Assembly: GCF_036250695.1 (NCBI RefSeq)
Contig: NZ_CP109427.1
Coordinates: forward strand, 124,001-188,000
Reading direction: 5' to 3'
Source of the DNA: Streptomyces sp. NBC_01497
GTDB taxonomy: Bacteria > Actinomycetota > Actinomycetes > Streptomycetales > Streptomycetaceae
Length of the DNA stretch: 64,000 bases
A program made the translations under genes and the position numbers. The notes beneath the pieces are model-generated. The model was not told the DNA's origin, searched no databases, and worked only from the letters and a program-made list of their open reading frames with translations. This document shows, piece after piece, positions 1-9,088 of this stretch. How positions within the stretch are numbered: the first letter of the stretch is position 1; each line of letters opens with the position of its first letter.

Positions 1-1104
1 CTCCAGCCGCTGGCCAACGCCCTCGGCGACGCCGTGCGCTACGGCGCGCGCGTCACCGGCGTCTCCCGTCTCGGGCGGGACCGGATCGTGGACACCGAGC
101 GCGACGCCCAGCCCTTGACCGTCCACTACGCGCTGCCCGACGGCCGCGAGGAACGGATCCTGGCCCGGCAGGTCATCGACGCCTCCGGCACCTGGTCCCT
201 GCCCTCACCCGCAGGCGGCAACGGCCTGCCGGCCCTCGGCGAACACGCGGCGGCGGAGCGCATCGCCTACCGCGTCCCCGACCTCAAGGACCCGGCCGTC
301 CGCGCCCGCTACACGGGCAAGCACACCGCGGTCATCGGCTCCGGCGCCTCCGCCTTCACCACCCTGGCCGCCCTCGCCGACCTCGCCCAGGCCGACGACG
401 GCGCCGGCACCCATGCGTTGTGGGTGCTGCGCCGCGGCATCTCCGGCTCCACCTTCGGCGGCGGCAGCGCCGATCAGCTCCCCGCCCGCGGCGCCCTCGG
501 CCTCGCCGCGAAAGCCGCCGTCGAGCAGGGGCACGCGGACGCCGTCACCGGCTTCCGCACCGACGCGATCGAACCGGGCAGCGACGGCCGGCTGGTACTG
601 GTCGGCGACGACGGGCAGCGCCTGGACGCGGTGGACGAGGCAATCGTCCTCACCGGCCTGCGCCCGGACCTGTCCTTCCTGACAGAACTGCGCCTCGCCC
701 TGGACGAACGTCTTCAAGCACCGGTCGCTCTCGCGCCTCTGATCGACCCCAACCAGCACTCGTGCGGCACCGTCTACCCCCACGGCCACCGCGAACTGTC
801 CCACCCCGAAGCGGGCGTGTACCTGGTCGGGATGAAGTCCTACGGCCGCGCCCCCACGTTCCTGGCGATGACCGGCTACGAACAGGTCCGCTCCGTGGTC
901 GCCGCCATCGCCGGGGACCTGGAAGCCGCCGACCACGTCGAACTCGCTCTGCCCGAAACCGGAGTCTGCAGCGGCGCAGGACTGCTCGACGACTCGACCG
1001 CCGAAAAAGGCGGCGGCTGTGCTCCCGCACCGCAGCTGGTGCAGATCGGCGTCGGCGCCACGACCGTCGTGCAGGAGGGTTCGGCGGGCGGCTGCTGCGG
1101 CTGA
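1..1104 (+). CDS. ArsO-like FAD/NAD(P)-binding monooxygenase (3' part)
   Basis: The frame is open from the first base, so the true start lies outside the window. The visible part has a Rossmann dinucleotide-binding motif (AVIGSGASAFTT, about residues 104-115 of the visible protein) in the middle, as in two-dinucleotide-binding flavoprotein monooxygenases and thioredoxin-reductase-like enzymes. The C-terminal tail is rich in cysteine (GVCSG, GGGCA, GGCCG), which I associate from memory with the ArsO-type flavoproteins of Streptomyces arsenic islands; that link is knowledge plus inference. The FAD-binding N-terminus cannot be checked. The stop overlaps the next ATG by four bases, suggesting coupled translation. 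Alternative: a generic pyridine nucleotide-disulfide oxidoreductase. Confidence 0.7.
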   Translation, partial: LQPLANALGDAVRYGARVTGVSRLGRDRIVDTERDAQPLTVHYALPDGREERILARQVIDASGTWSLPSPAGGNGLPALGEHAAAERIAYRVPDLKDPAVRARYTGKHTAVIGSGASAFTTLAALADLAQADDGAGTHALWVLRRGISGSTFGGGSADQLPARGALGLAAKAAVEQGHADAVTGFRTDAIEPGSDGRLVLVGDDGQRLDAVDEAIVLTGLRPDLSFLTELRLALDERLQAPVALAPLIDPNQHSCGTVYPHGHRELSHPEAGVYLVGMKSYGRAPTFLAMTGYEQVRSVVAAIAGDLEAADHVELALPETGVCSGAGLLDDSTAEKGGGCAPAPQLVQIGVGATTVVQEGSAGGCCG

Positions 1105-1370
1105 TGACCAGCACCGACCATGTGCGCGCCGTCGCGACCGGTACGGGGGACCTGTCGCGGCCCCGGGCCTTCTCCGCCGGCTGGGCCACCAAAGACACGC
1201 TGGATGTCACGCTTGTCCTACCCGAGCTCGTCGTCGAGGTACGAGCCGACATCGCCCGGGATTCCGCAGGGCGATGGCGTCACCCGGTGAGACTCGCCCG
1301 CTTCCGCGACGACCTCGCCCCCAGCGATGTACCCCTGTTCGACGCCGACGATGACACCCCCGCCGACTGA
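1104..1370 (+). pseudogene. ATP-dependent DNA ligase C-terminal remnant (88 aa)
   Basis: The ATG shares four bases with the stop of the preceding flavoprotein gene. The 88-residue product resembles only the extreme C-terminus of Streptomyces ATP-dependent DNA ligases: GWATKDTLDVTLVLPELVVE, then GRWRHPVRLARFRDDLAP and DVPLF. The nucleotidyltransferase domain with the catalytic lysine is absent, so it cannot ligate DNA. It is either a relic left by recombination or a small stand-alone protein derived from the OB-fold tail. The family assignment rests on remembered sequence similarity. Confidence 0.5.
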
Positions 1371-1730
1371 ACCATCCTTGCTCGCTCCAACGACGCTGCT
1401 TCCGACTGCCGGTCTCTTTCATGGGCATGTCGGGACGTCCCATCCGTGTCCGTGGATTCCACGGGTCCTACTCTCGTCCTGCCGCCGCGCCGCACCACCG
1501 CATCTGACATGGCCGGCTTCCGCACGACGATCATGCAGGCATGCCACACGACTGGCGAGCCGATTGCTCCAGAAGCATGCCGCTCGTCACCGATTCGACC
1601 GTCCGCCACGTCGGACGGGCCGGCGCCGTGCCTCCGTCGCTTCATGGCCGCGGAGCGCAGGGGTTTTCACACGCATCTTCTCCTGTGACACCTCGGGCAG
1701 CACGACCGTGCTACCCGAGCCTGATTCCGG
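1371..1730. other. No gene recognised
   Basis: This stretch separates the ligase remnant from the convergent GtrA gene. Several frames are open but none shows a recognisable domain, a good ribosome-binding site or consistent codon use. No convincing terminator hairpin was seen. Confidence 0.5.
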
Positions 1731-2363
1731 CTACGAGGGATCGAGGCGTCGTCCAGGAGCCGCCGACCCCGGTGATCGTGCTGATCGCATGGCGGTCGCT
1801 CCTGTGGGCCGTGCCCGCCCTCGTGGTCGATGGCCCGTTGTGCTGCCTGGCACGAAGGGTTGCCGTTCCGCTGTGATAGGCGTCTTCCGGGGTGGAGCGT
1901 GCGTTGCGGTGCCGCGTTCCGGGAGGACACGAAATACCCAGGTCCGGTAGGAAAGGAAGCGAAACAGAGTCGCGACCGCTATCCCGGTGAACTTGAAGAC
2001 ATTGCTCTCCCATGGGCCGTCTCTGCCGAACGCGTTCGCCGCCAGGTAGAGGATCCCGTTCTCGATCACCAGGCCGAGGGCACTGAACAACAGGAACAGT
2101 GCCAGTTGGCGGCCTGCGCGGCTCCTGTCGCGTTCGCGGTAGGCGAAGTAACGGAAGCCGGCGTAGTTGAAAGCGATCGACACCACGGTGGCGATGACGC
2201 TCGCCCGCACGACGGGCAGTTGGGTGGTGTGTCGCAGGAGGTTGAAGACCAGGAGGTTGACCGCCACTCCGACGCCGCCGACCACCGCGAACCTCGCGGC
2301 CTCCCGTGCGAACCGGGGCTTCGACGACGCTACTGGTGCGGCCCTCTCGCCTCGAGAAAACAT
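1731..2363 (-). CDS. GtrA family membrane protein, candidate lipid-linked sugar flippase
   Basis: A 210-residue protein with four hydrophobic helices at about residues 24-45, 52-72, 86-107 and 117-137, the standard GtrA topology. GtrA proteins are small inner-membrane proteins thought to move polyprenyl-phosphate sugars across the membrane. The final 60 or so residues are a low-complexity, Arg/Pro-rich extension not typical of the family, possibly from loss of the original stop. The gene lies downstream of and co-directional with a polyprenol-phosphate mannose synthase (274 bases apart), which suggests that its cargo is polyprenyl-phosphate mannose. The substrate is inference. Confidence 0.82.
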   Translation of the reverse strand: MFSRGERAAPVASSKPRFAREAARFAVVGGVGVAVNLLVFNLLRHTTQLPVVRASVIATVVSIAFNYAGFRYFAYRERDRSRAGRQLALFLLFSALGLVIENGILYLAANAFGRDGPWESNVFKFTGIAVATLFRFLSYRTWVFRVLPERGTATHAPPRKTPITAERQPFVPGSTTGHRPRGRARPTGATAMRSARSPGSAAPGRRLDPS

Positions 2364-2637
2364 AGGCGCACAGTTCCTGTAGGGGCTCGCCCCAGTCTGG
2401 CACGTGCGTGGGCATGCCGCGCGCCTGGCCGGGGCGAGGCCCTACGCCGCAGGCGGTGGGGCGTTTCGAACGACTGTCGGTTGCTGGAAGGACCGGCAGG
2501 CGACCGCTGCCGCTCTTCGCTGACCTTCCGGCCAGCTCGCGAAGCGGTTGAGGGGCATGAGCGGTCCTGATATCCGGATCCCGCGAGGCTGCCCCCGCCT
2601 TTCGGTACCTCGGTGCCTGGCCGGACGGGTCGCGGTT

Positions 2638-3396
2638 TCAACCAGTGCGTGCGGGCTTCGTTCGCGCGCTCTGGGCTTTGCGCAGCTGGGAAGCGGCACC
2701 CCACAGCGTGACCCGCCACAATGCCTCCGCGACGATGGCACGGCTCATTTTGCTCACGCCGTGTTCGCGTTCGACGAAGGTGATGGGCACCTCCGCGACC
2801 GAGAAGCCCCGGGCGGCCGTGCGGCGCAACAGGTCCACCTGGAAGCAGTAACCCTGTGAACGGACAGTGTGCAGCCCGACGCCGTTCAGCGTGTGTACCC
2901 GGAACGCGCGGTACCCGCCGGTCACGTCGCGTGCCGTCAAACCGAGGAGGAGACGTGCGTAGGCGCTGCCTGCTCGCGAGAGCCACTCACGTGACCTGGG
3001 CCAGTTCACCACCCGGCCCCCCGGTACCCATCGTGAGCCGAGTACCAGGTCGGCCCCCTCGGCGATTGCCGTGAGCAGCCGAGGCAGCTCTTCCGGACGA
3101 TGGGATCCGTCGGCGTCCATCTCGACGAGAACGTCGTAACCGCGTTCCATCCCCCATGAGAACCCCGCCAAATAAGCGGCTCCCAGCCCTTCCTTCCCCC
3201 TCCGGTGCAGTACATGGACCTGTTCATACGCGGCGGCCAGTTCGTCGGCGATCCTGCCCGTCCCGTCGGGGCTGTTGTCGTCAGCGATCAACAAATCGGC
3301 CTGCGGTACCGCGAGGCACAGTCGGCGCGTCACGTCGCGGATGTTCGCGGCCTCGTTGTATGTCGGGGTGACGACCAGGATGCGGAGGGCGCTCAT
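2638..3396 (-). CDS. Polyprenol monophosphomannose synthase (GT2, DPM1-like)
   Basis: A 252-residue soluble GT2 enzyme expected to transfer mannose from GDP-mannose to polyprenyl phosphate at the inner face of the membrane. Visible motifs in order are TPTYNEAANI near the N-terminus, DDNSPDGTG (nucleotide binding), EMDADGSHRPEELP (metal-binding DxD region), GSRWVPGG and GGYRAF. It has no fused apolipoprotein N-acyltransferase domain. I chose the ATG giving MSALRIL because the upstream purine tract GAGAGACGAG is a good ribosome-binding site; an in-frame ATG lies 12 bases further up. Together with the GDP-mannose pyrophosphorylase at 5785 and the GT-C enzyme at 3560 it fits a mannose-transfer route. 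Confidence 0.85.
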   Translation of the reverse strand: MSALRILVVTPTYNEAANIRDVTRRLCLAVPQADLLIADDNSPDGTGRIADELAAAYEQVHVLHRRGKEGLGAAYLAGFSWGMERGYDVLVEMDADGSHRPEELPRLLTAIAEGADLVLGSRWVPGGRVVNWPRSREWLSRAGSAYARLLLGLTARDVTGGYRAFRVHTLNGVGLHTVRSQGYCFQVDLLRRTAARGFSVAEVPITFVEREHGVSKMSRAIVAEALWRVTLWGAASQLRKAQSARTKPARTG

Positions 3397-3498
3397 CTCG
3401 TCTCTCATAAGTGTGTGGCCTCGCGCTCGCGCAACTGCGAAGGTCCTCCCCTTTTGACTCTCTTTGGTATCAGGGTTGCCTGCTCGTTCACCACAGCT

Positions 3499-3526
3499 GG
3501 CACCCGTCAGATGGCACCCGTCAGAT
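3499..3526. repeat. Perfect 14-bp tandem duplication
   Basis: The unit GGCACCCGTCAGAT occurs twice head to tail in the divergent promoter region between the mannose synthase and the GT-C gene. It may be a recent slippage duplication or a pair of regulator sites. Confidence 0.8.
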
Positions 3527-3559
3527 GTACACGCGGTGGCGCAGCCAGGAAGGATGGCG

Positions 3560-5308
3560 ATGGACGAAGCGACGCCGGATGCGCGGCTGCCGGGCATCCG
3601 GCCGGCGCTCTCCACAGGCACCGCCCCGGCGGTACCCGTGGCGCCGGTCCCGGGCCCGCAGCAGTGGCACCGCGGGTTGAGCCTGCTCGCCATCGTGAGC
3701 CTGTTCATCGGCACTCGGGCCGCCTGGACGGCTGCCATGTCGTCGCGTCCCGCGGTCGGCGGGGTCATCTCCGTGTGCTACGCGGGCATCCTGCTGTGCG
3801 CCGTGCTCACCCTGACTGTGCATTCCAGGCGGGCGCTCACCCGAGTCGACCTCGGCGTCCTGGTGCTGGCCGTCACCTTGGTGGGTTGTCACTACATGCT
3901 GCACCACGCCGGCAACGACGAAGGTGTACTCACCGCCCAGGCAGCCGCGCAGATCGCACACGGCCGGCCCGTCTACGGACAGCCGTGGCCGTGGCTGTTC
4001 GGCACCCCCCAAGTCGGGCTCACCAAGACCATGTCGGGCGGTGGCGACTACACCTACGCTTATCCGCCTCTCACGGCGCTGCTGACCGCGCCCGTGTACA
4101 CCGTGCTGCCCACACCGGCTGCCGCGACCGCGGTCGTCACTGCGGCCCTCGTCGCCGGATCGGTGCTGCTGTGGTCACTGCTCCCGCCCCCGTGGCGCCC
4201 CGCAGCCACCGCCGTCTGCCTGGGCTTCAGCTTCCTGCCCGCCGCCGCAGCCAACGGATACCCGGCCATCGTCGCCGTCGCCCTTCTGGTACCCGTGGCC
4301 GTCCGCTGGCCCGCCACCGGCGCCGGCGGGCGCCTAGGGCGCGGCGGTGCACTGCGCGCCGCATGCCTCGGGGCAGCCTGTGCCACTCAGCAACTCGCCT
4401 GGTTCCTCATACCGTTCCTGCTCGTTGGCCTGTACGCCGTGCGCCGCGCCGAACTGGGAACGGGCGCGGCCCTCAAACTACTCGGCCGTTACGTTGCGCT
4501 CGCGGCCCTGGTCTGGGCGGTGGTCAACGCCCGTTTCGCCGCGCAGGGCTTCCACGACTGGCTCGCTGGGCAGTTGCTCCCGCTCACGCAGAAAGCGATC
4601 CTGCACGGGCAGGGCCTCATGGGCATCTCGTACTACTTCACTGACGGCAGCAGACGCCTCGACTTCTACTCCTACAGCAGCATCCTGCTGCTGCTCGGGC
4701 TGCTCGCCGCCACCTTCCTCTTCGTCCGGCGCCTCGGCCCCGCCCTGACTGTCCTGCCCTGGATCCCGTTCTACTTCGCCACGCGTTCCCAGGATGGCTA
4801 CTTCCTGCTGATGACCCCGCTATGGCTCGCAAGCGCCGCGACTGTCCCGGCCACCGCGCTCGCCGCCGCATGGCAGCCCCGTCCGCCGCGCCTACTCGGC
4901 CGGCGGATCCCCGCATTCGCCGCTCTCGCCGCGCTTACCTCTCCCGCGCTGTTGTGCGCGGGCATCGCCGCAGCGAGCCCGCCGCCTCTGCACATGATTC
5001 TCCACCCGCACTACACCAGCCGTCCGCGCCTCGGCGTCAACGACATCACCGTCCGCGTGGTCAACGTTTACGACAGGACGCTCACGCCCCACTTCGCCAG
5101 CCGCTTCGGCCAGGGCGCGTCGCGGTGGTGGCACGTCAGGTCGGGACCCCTCTCGCTCGCCCCGGGAGCCTCCGCGACCTACGTGGTCGTACCGCCCGGG
5201 GGATTCCGGGCGCTGCCCCGTGGCGGGCTTCCCCGGCTGCGCCTGATCGCCGTGACGGGCACACCCATGACGATCACCTCGGCCACGGTCGACCTCCCGC
5301 ACGGCTAA
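3560..5308 (+). CDS. GT-C fold integral membrane glycosyltransferase
   Basis: A 582-residue polytopic membrane protein with about ten hydrophobic segments. An acidic pair in the first large extracytoplasmic loop (HHAGNDEGVLTAQAA, about residues 114-128) is the place where GT-C enzymes keep their catalytic Asp/Glu. The C-terminal 100 residues form a soluble beta-rich domain. GT-C enzymes of this kind (GT87/PMT-like) use polyprenyl-phosphate sugars outside the membrane. The second of two close ATGs is preferred, because AGGAAGG ends six bases upstream of it. The gene is divergent from the mannose synthase across about 160 bases, so the two are probably co-regulated. The acceptor (protein, polysaccharide or lipid) is unknown. 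Confidence 0.72.
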   Translation: MDEATPDARLPGIRPALSTGTAPAVPVAPVPGPQQWHRGLSLLAIVSLFIGTRAAWTAAMSSRPAVGGVISVCYAGILLCAVLTLTVHSRRALTRVDLGVLVLAVTLVGCHYMLHHAGNDEGVLTAQAAAQIAHGRPVYGQPWPWLFGTPQVGLTKTMSGGGDYTYAYPPLTALLTAPVYTVLPTPAAATAVVTAALVAGSVLLWSLLPPPWRPAATAVCLGFSFLPAAAANGYPAIVAVALLVPVAVRWPATGAGGRLGRGGALRAACLGAACATQQLAWFLIPFLLVGLYAVRRAELGTGAALKLLGRYVALAALVWAVVNARFAAQGFHDWLAGQLLPLTQKAILHGQGLMGISYYFTDGSRRLDFYSYSSILLLLGLLAATFLFVRRLGPALTVLPWIPFYFATRSQDGYFLLMTPLWLASAATVPATALAAAWQPRPPRLLGRRIPAFAALAALTSPALLCAGIAAASPPPLHMILHPHYTSRPRLGVNDITVRVVNVYDRTLTPHFASRFGQGASRWWHVRSGPLSLAPGASATYVVVPPGGFRALPRGGLPRLRLIAVTGTPMTITSATVDLPHG

Positions 5309-5319
5309 GAGCGTGGGGA

Positions 5320-5688
5320 TCTGGCGAATGCGAACGGGCTTGGCTGGAGTCGTTCTTACCTCCTGGTGGTGCGGGTAGAGGTGAGTGGAGCGACCACCGT
5401 CGGGTCGTCAATGGGGTTCTCTACCGAGTGCGGACCGGTGTGCAGTGGCGAGATCTGCCGGAGCGGTTCGTGCCGTGGGAGGCGGTCTATAAGCGGCATC
5501 GTCGCTGGTCAACTGGTGGAACGTGGACGATGCTGCTGTCTCGCATGCAGGCGGCCGAGGATGCCGCGGGTGGGATCGACTGGGACGTGTCGGTGGACTC
5601 GACAGCGGTGCGAGCCCACCAGCACGCCACCGGCGCGAGGAAAGCGTCTCCGGCCGCTGTTCCTCAAAGCGTCGTCAACTGCTGCTGA
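5320..5688 (+). pseudogene. IS5-type transposase N-terminal remnant
   Basis: The reading frame shows the typical N-terminal half of an IS5-group DDE transposase: [20 protein letters not shown], then GTWTMLLSRMQAAEDAAGG and [20 protein letters not shown], with the first catalytic Asp in VDST. It lacks a start codon and the whole C-terminal half. It lies between two genes of the mannose route and is related to the element at 30.4-31.1 kb. It is not functional. Confidence 0.75.
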
Positions 5689-5784
5689 AATGAAACTCAT
5701 CGACAAACGCAGCACACATGGCAAATCCCGCGGCGGCCCATTCCGTGGCGGGAAAACGCCCCCGGCAGGAAGCAGAGACAACAG

Positions 5785-6867
5785 GTGACTGAGGCGATCC
5801 TCCTGGTCGGAGGCAAAGGCACCCGGCTCCGGCCGCTCACCGTGCACACGCCGAAACCCATGGTCCCGGCGGCCGGCGTGCCGTTCCTCACCCACCAGCT
5901 GGCCCGCGCGCGGGCGGCGGGTGTCGAGCACGTGGTGCTCGCCACGTCGTACCTCGCCGAGGTGTTCGAACCGTACTTCGGCGACGGCGCGGCGCTCGGC
6001 CTCCATCTGGAGTACGTGACGGAGGTCGATCCGCTCGGTACCGGCGGCGCGATCCGCAATGTCGCCGGCCGGCTGCGCTCGGGTCCCGACGAACCCGTGC
6101 TGATCTTCAACGGCGACATCCTGACGGGCCTGGACATCCCGGCTCTCGTCGACACGCACCGCTCGACGGGCGCGGACGTCTCGCTCCACCTGACCCGCGT
6201 GCCCGACCCACGAGCCTTCGGCCTCGTCCCCACCGACGCCACCGGCAGGGTGACGGCGTTCCTGGAGAAGCCCCAGACGCCCGAGGAGATCGTCACCGAC
6301 CAGATCAACGCGGGTGCCTACGTCTTCAGACGGTCCGTGATCGACGCGATTCCGGCCACTCGCCCGGTGTCCGTGGAACGGGAGACGTTCCCTGGGCTGC
6401 TCGCCGACGGTGCCCACCTGCAGGGCATGGTCGACTCCACGTACTGGCTGGATCTCGGCACCCCCCAGGCGTTCGTCCGGGGCTCCGCCGACCTCGTCCT
6501 CGGCCGGGCGCCGTCGCCGGCCGTGCCGGGCAGCTGCGGGGAACGGCTGGTGCTGCCCACGGCCGAGGTCGCCCCGGACGCGAAGCTGACGGGCGGCACG
6601 GTGATCGGCGCCGGGGCGGTCATCGGCGAGGGCGCGCGGATCAGCGGTTCCACGGTCCTGGACGGCGCGGTCGTCGGACCCGGCGCCGTCGTCACGGATT
6701 CGATGATCGGCCGCGCGGCCCACGTGGGCGCGCGCACCGTGCTCTCCGGCGTGGTGATCGGCGACGGGGCGCGGGTCGGAGCGGACAACGAACTGCGCGA
6801 AGGGGTCAGGGTCTGGTGCGGGGCGTCGGTCCCGGACGCCGCGATCCGCTTCTCGTCCGACGCCTAA
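5785..6867 (+). CDS. NDP-sugar pyrophosphorylase, probable mannose-1-phosphate guanylyltransferase
   Basis: A 360-residue protein starting at GTG. The N-terminus ILLVGGKGTRLRPLTVHTPK is the nucleotidyltransferase signature (GGxGTRLRPLT...PKP) with catalytic Arg and Lys; FNGDILTGLD carries the metal-binding Asp and LEKPQ a sugar-binding motif. From about residue 255 the sequence turns into hexapeptide repeats of a left-handed beta-helix (GTVIGAGAVIGEGARI...), as in GDP-mannose pyrophosphorylases of the GMPP type. It would supply GDP-mannose for the mannose synthase at 2638-3396. Glucose-1-phosphate specificity cannot be excluded. An IS relic separates it from the upstream GT-C gene. Confidence 0.82.
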   Translation: MTEAILLVGGKGTRLRPLTVHTPKPMVPAAGVPFLTHQLARARAAGVEHVVLATSYLAEVFEPYFGDGAALGLHLEYVTEVDPLGTGGAIRNVAGRLRSGPDEPVLIFNGDILTGLDIPALVDTHRSTGADVSLHLTRVPDPRAFGLVPTDATGRVTAFLEKPQTPEEIVTDQINAGAYVFRRSVIDAIPATRPVSVERETFPGLLADGAHLQGMVDSTYWLDLGTPQAFVRGSADLVLGRAPSPAVPGSCGERLVLPTAEVAPDAKLTGGTVIGAGAVIGEGARISGSTVLDGAVVGPGAVVTDSMIGRAAHVGARTVLSGVVIGDGARVGADNELREGVRVWCGASVPDAAIRFSSDA

Positions 6868-6869
6868 TC

Positions 6870-7022
6870 ATGGCACGAGCTTCCCGTTACCCGCTTGAGC
6901 TCCGCCGTCGTGCGGTGCGCATGGTCGCCGAGGTGCGCGACGACCATCCCAACGAGACGGTCGCTCTGCAGGCGGTGACCGAGAAGCTCGGCATCGGCTC
7001 AGCCTGTATCTCGGGGTCGTAG
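6870..7022 (+). pseudogene. IS3-type OrfA fragment
   Basis: Fifty residues beginning MARASRYPLELRRRAVRMVA and continuing through EKLGIGSA match the helix-turn-helix start of IS3-family OrfA proteins from actinomycetes. The frame ends where the second half of OrfA and all of OrfB should follow. It starts three bases after the pyrophosphorylase stop. The following 300 bases contain no gene I recognise. Confidence 0.65.
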
Positions 7023-7318
7023 CGGATCACCACCTCATCCTCTCGCGACGAGCACGCAGCTGAGGGGGTGGGGCGGAATACGGCTGCATTGTCCCCGAGA
7101 CGGGTGGGACGCCACCTGGGACCCAGGTCGGGCGAGCAGGGCCTCGACACGCAGCGTTACTGCTCCACAGAAGATGAGCCAGAACCCAGTAGTGACGTCA
7201 CTTGTCGACGGGTTTGGGAGGCGCCCAGAACCACGGTCGGGTGATGTTGATGAGTTCGGGAGGCGCTGGGGTTCTTGCCAGTGCAGCATCGGGCTGCTCC
7301 TGGTGAAAGGTCCTGGTC

Positions 7319-7885
7319 ATGCCGCGAATGTCGAAGGTCGAGCTGTACGCCGCGATCCGGCGTGACCATCGCGACGGCATGTCGATGCGGGAGCTTGAGC
7401 GCAAGCACGGCGTGACCTGGCGGACGGTACGCAAGGCGTTGGACTCGTCCTGGCCTGAGCCCCGTAAGAGGCTGCCTCCTCGAGCCACCACGCTGGACCC
7501 GTATAAAGCGGTGATTGATGAGATCCTGCGGGCTGACCTGGACGCGCCGCGCAAGCAGCGGCACACGGTCACCCGGATCTTTCACCGACTGGTCGAGGAG
7601 CACGGGGCGGACGTCTCTTACGGCGTGGTGCGCTACTACGTCGCCGGCCGGAAGCCCGTCCCCGTCTCCGAGCGGGATCTGCAGTGCGGCGGGGTATGCC
7701 GGGAAGCGGGCGTGGTCGCGTGGATGTACCTGCGGGAGCGCAACGGCCGCCGGGAGGCGGTGCACGAGCGCTCGGAGGACCAAGCCCGGCACCAAGCAGT
7801 CCTGTCGGACGAGCACAAGGCATACCAGGAGCTGTCTCGGCGGCCGACGGGCATCGCACGGACAGCGAGGTGCTTACACCGGTAG
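7319..7885 (+). pseudogene. IS21-type transposase (IstA) N-terminal fragment
   Basis: The first 120 or so residues look like IstA of IS21 elements: SKVELYAAIRRDHRDGMSMR, ERKHGVTWRTVRKAL (helix-turn-helix), then RQKHTV-type TRIFHRLVEEHGADVSYGVV and YVAGRKP. After about base 7680 similarity stops and the frame runs into unrelated sequence, so the DDE catalytic domain and the IstB helper are missing. This is a deletion relic. Confidence 0.65.
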
Positions 7886-8448
7886 GACCTGCCGGGGGCG
7901 CAGCGCCTGGGCGGCAAGGGGCAGCTGGCGCGGCCGACACGTGACCGCACGCTCATGACCAGCGGCAAGGCACTCCACGCTGTGCCGATCTCAGAGTGCC
8001 GTTCCCGAGACAGAGACACGGGGCGGGATGCACCGCCCCATGACAGCCACGCCCGCCCCAGGTACCGCCCCACGACAGTGACCACGCTCATCATCCACAC
8101 CCGACCAGCGGAAACACCCCGAACTGACATGCCGGCCAATGACACCACCCACCGACACCAAACCGGCACATTGCAGCGTGGCTATCGGCATCATCCGACT
8201 CGTCGCTCCTACTGCCCGGCCGAGTGGGCTTCCTTCCCTGGTGAGACAGATTTGTCGCTCAGCTTGCGGGAGGGGGCGTCCGCCCGTTCTGCCATTTGAC
8301 TCAATTTGTCCATGCGGCGAGAGGAGCGGCGCGTCAGACCTGGTAGGTGACGGGGGCACGGTGGTGGACGTGCCCCCGACCGTGATTTGCTCGCCCTGGC
8401 AGTGAGGCAGGAAGACAGCATTGTCGTGGCGTACGTGAAGGGGTTGTG
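7886..8448. other. No gene recognised; probable mobile-element debris
   Basis: About 560 bases between the IS21 relic and the DJ-1/PfpI gene. Open frames exist but have no family motifs and biased, low-complexity translations. The last 15 bases contain the ribosome-binding site of the next gene. Confidence 0.5.
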
Positions 8449-9057
8449 ATGCAGGTAGCGGTGGTCACCTTCGACGGGTTCAACGAACTCGACAGTTTCA
8501 TCGCCTCCGCACTGATCAACCGGTGCCGCAACGGCGGCCTGGAGGCCCTCATCACGACGCCGACGGCGGTGGTCACGTCGATGAATGGCGTCGAGGTGAC
8601 GGGGCAGCGCCCGATGGAGTTCGTGGCGGAGGCCGACGTCGTCCTGATCGGCAGTGGGGTCAAGGCACAGGAGGTGGCCGCCGACAACCTGCTGCTGTCC
8701 CGGCTGCCGCTCGATCCCTCGCGGCAGCTGATCGGTGCGCAGTGTTCCGGCGCTCTGGTCCTGGCGCGTCTGGGGCTGCTGGGTGACACCCCGGCGTGCA
8801 CCGACAGGAAGAGCCGGCCCTTCGTCGAGGCCTGCGGTGTCACCGTGCTGGACGGGCCGTTCCACGCCGAAGGGAACATCGCTACAGCGGGCGGCTGTCT
8901 GGCGTCGCAGTATCTCGCCACTTGGGTGATCACGCGGACGCTCGGGGCGGACGCCGCCCGCGACGTCCTCGACTGTGTGGCGCCGGTCGGTGAAAGCCCT
9001 GAGACCGCGGAGCGCGCCCTGCGTGCGGTACGCGCGGGCGCACTGAGCAGCCGCTGA
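8449..9057 (+). CDS. DJ-1/PfpI family protein
   Basis: A 202-residue single-domain protein of the class I glutamine-amidotransferase-like superfamily. It opens with VAVVTFDGFNELDSF, containing the conserved acidic residue, and has the nucleophile elbow GAQCSGALVLARLG with cysteine near residue 101. The late segment IATAGGCLASQYLATWVI matches the conserved helix of PfpI proteins. The start is the ATG preceded by GAAGGGG at five bases; a GTG lies one codon upstream. Members act as amidases, isonitrile hydratases, glyoxalases or stress chaperones; nothing here selects among them. Confidence 0.82.
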   Translation: MQVAVVTFDGFNELDSFIASALINRCRNGGLEALITTPTAVVTSMNGVEVTGQRPMEFVAEADVVLIGSGVKAQEVAADNLLLSRLPLDPSRQLIGAQCSGALVLARLGLLGDTPACTDRKSRPFVEACGVTVLDGPFHAEGNIATAGGCLASQYLATWVITRTLGADAARDVLDCVAPVGESPETAERALRAVRAGALSSR

Positions 9058-9088
9058 TCCCTAACCGGGGCGCGGCTGCATCGCTGCG

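Noticed and set aside
420..1370. Long plus-strand frame upstream of and including the ligase tail
   Set aside because: Its first two thirds are the out-of-frame reading of the flavoprotein; only the part from 1104 resembles a real protein.
5509..6723. 404-residue minus-strand open frame opposite the sugar pyrophosphorylase
   Set aside because: It is the high-GC shadow of a clearly conserved plus-strand gene; low-complexity composition, no motif.
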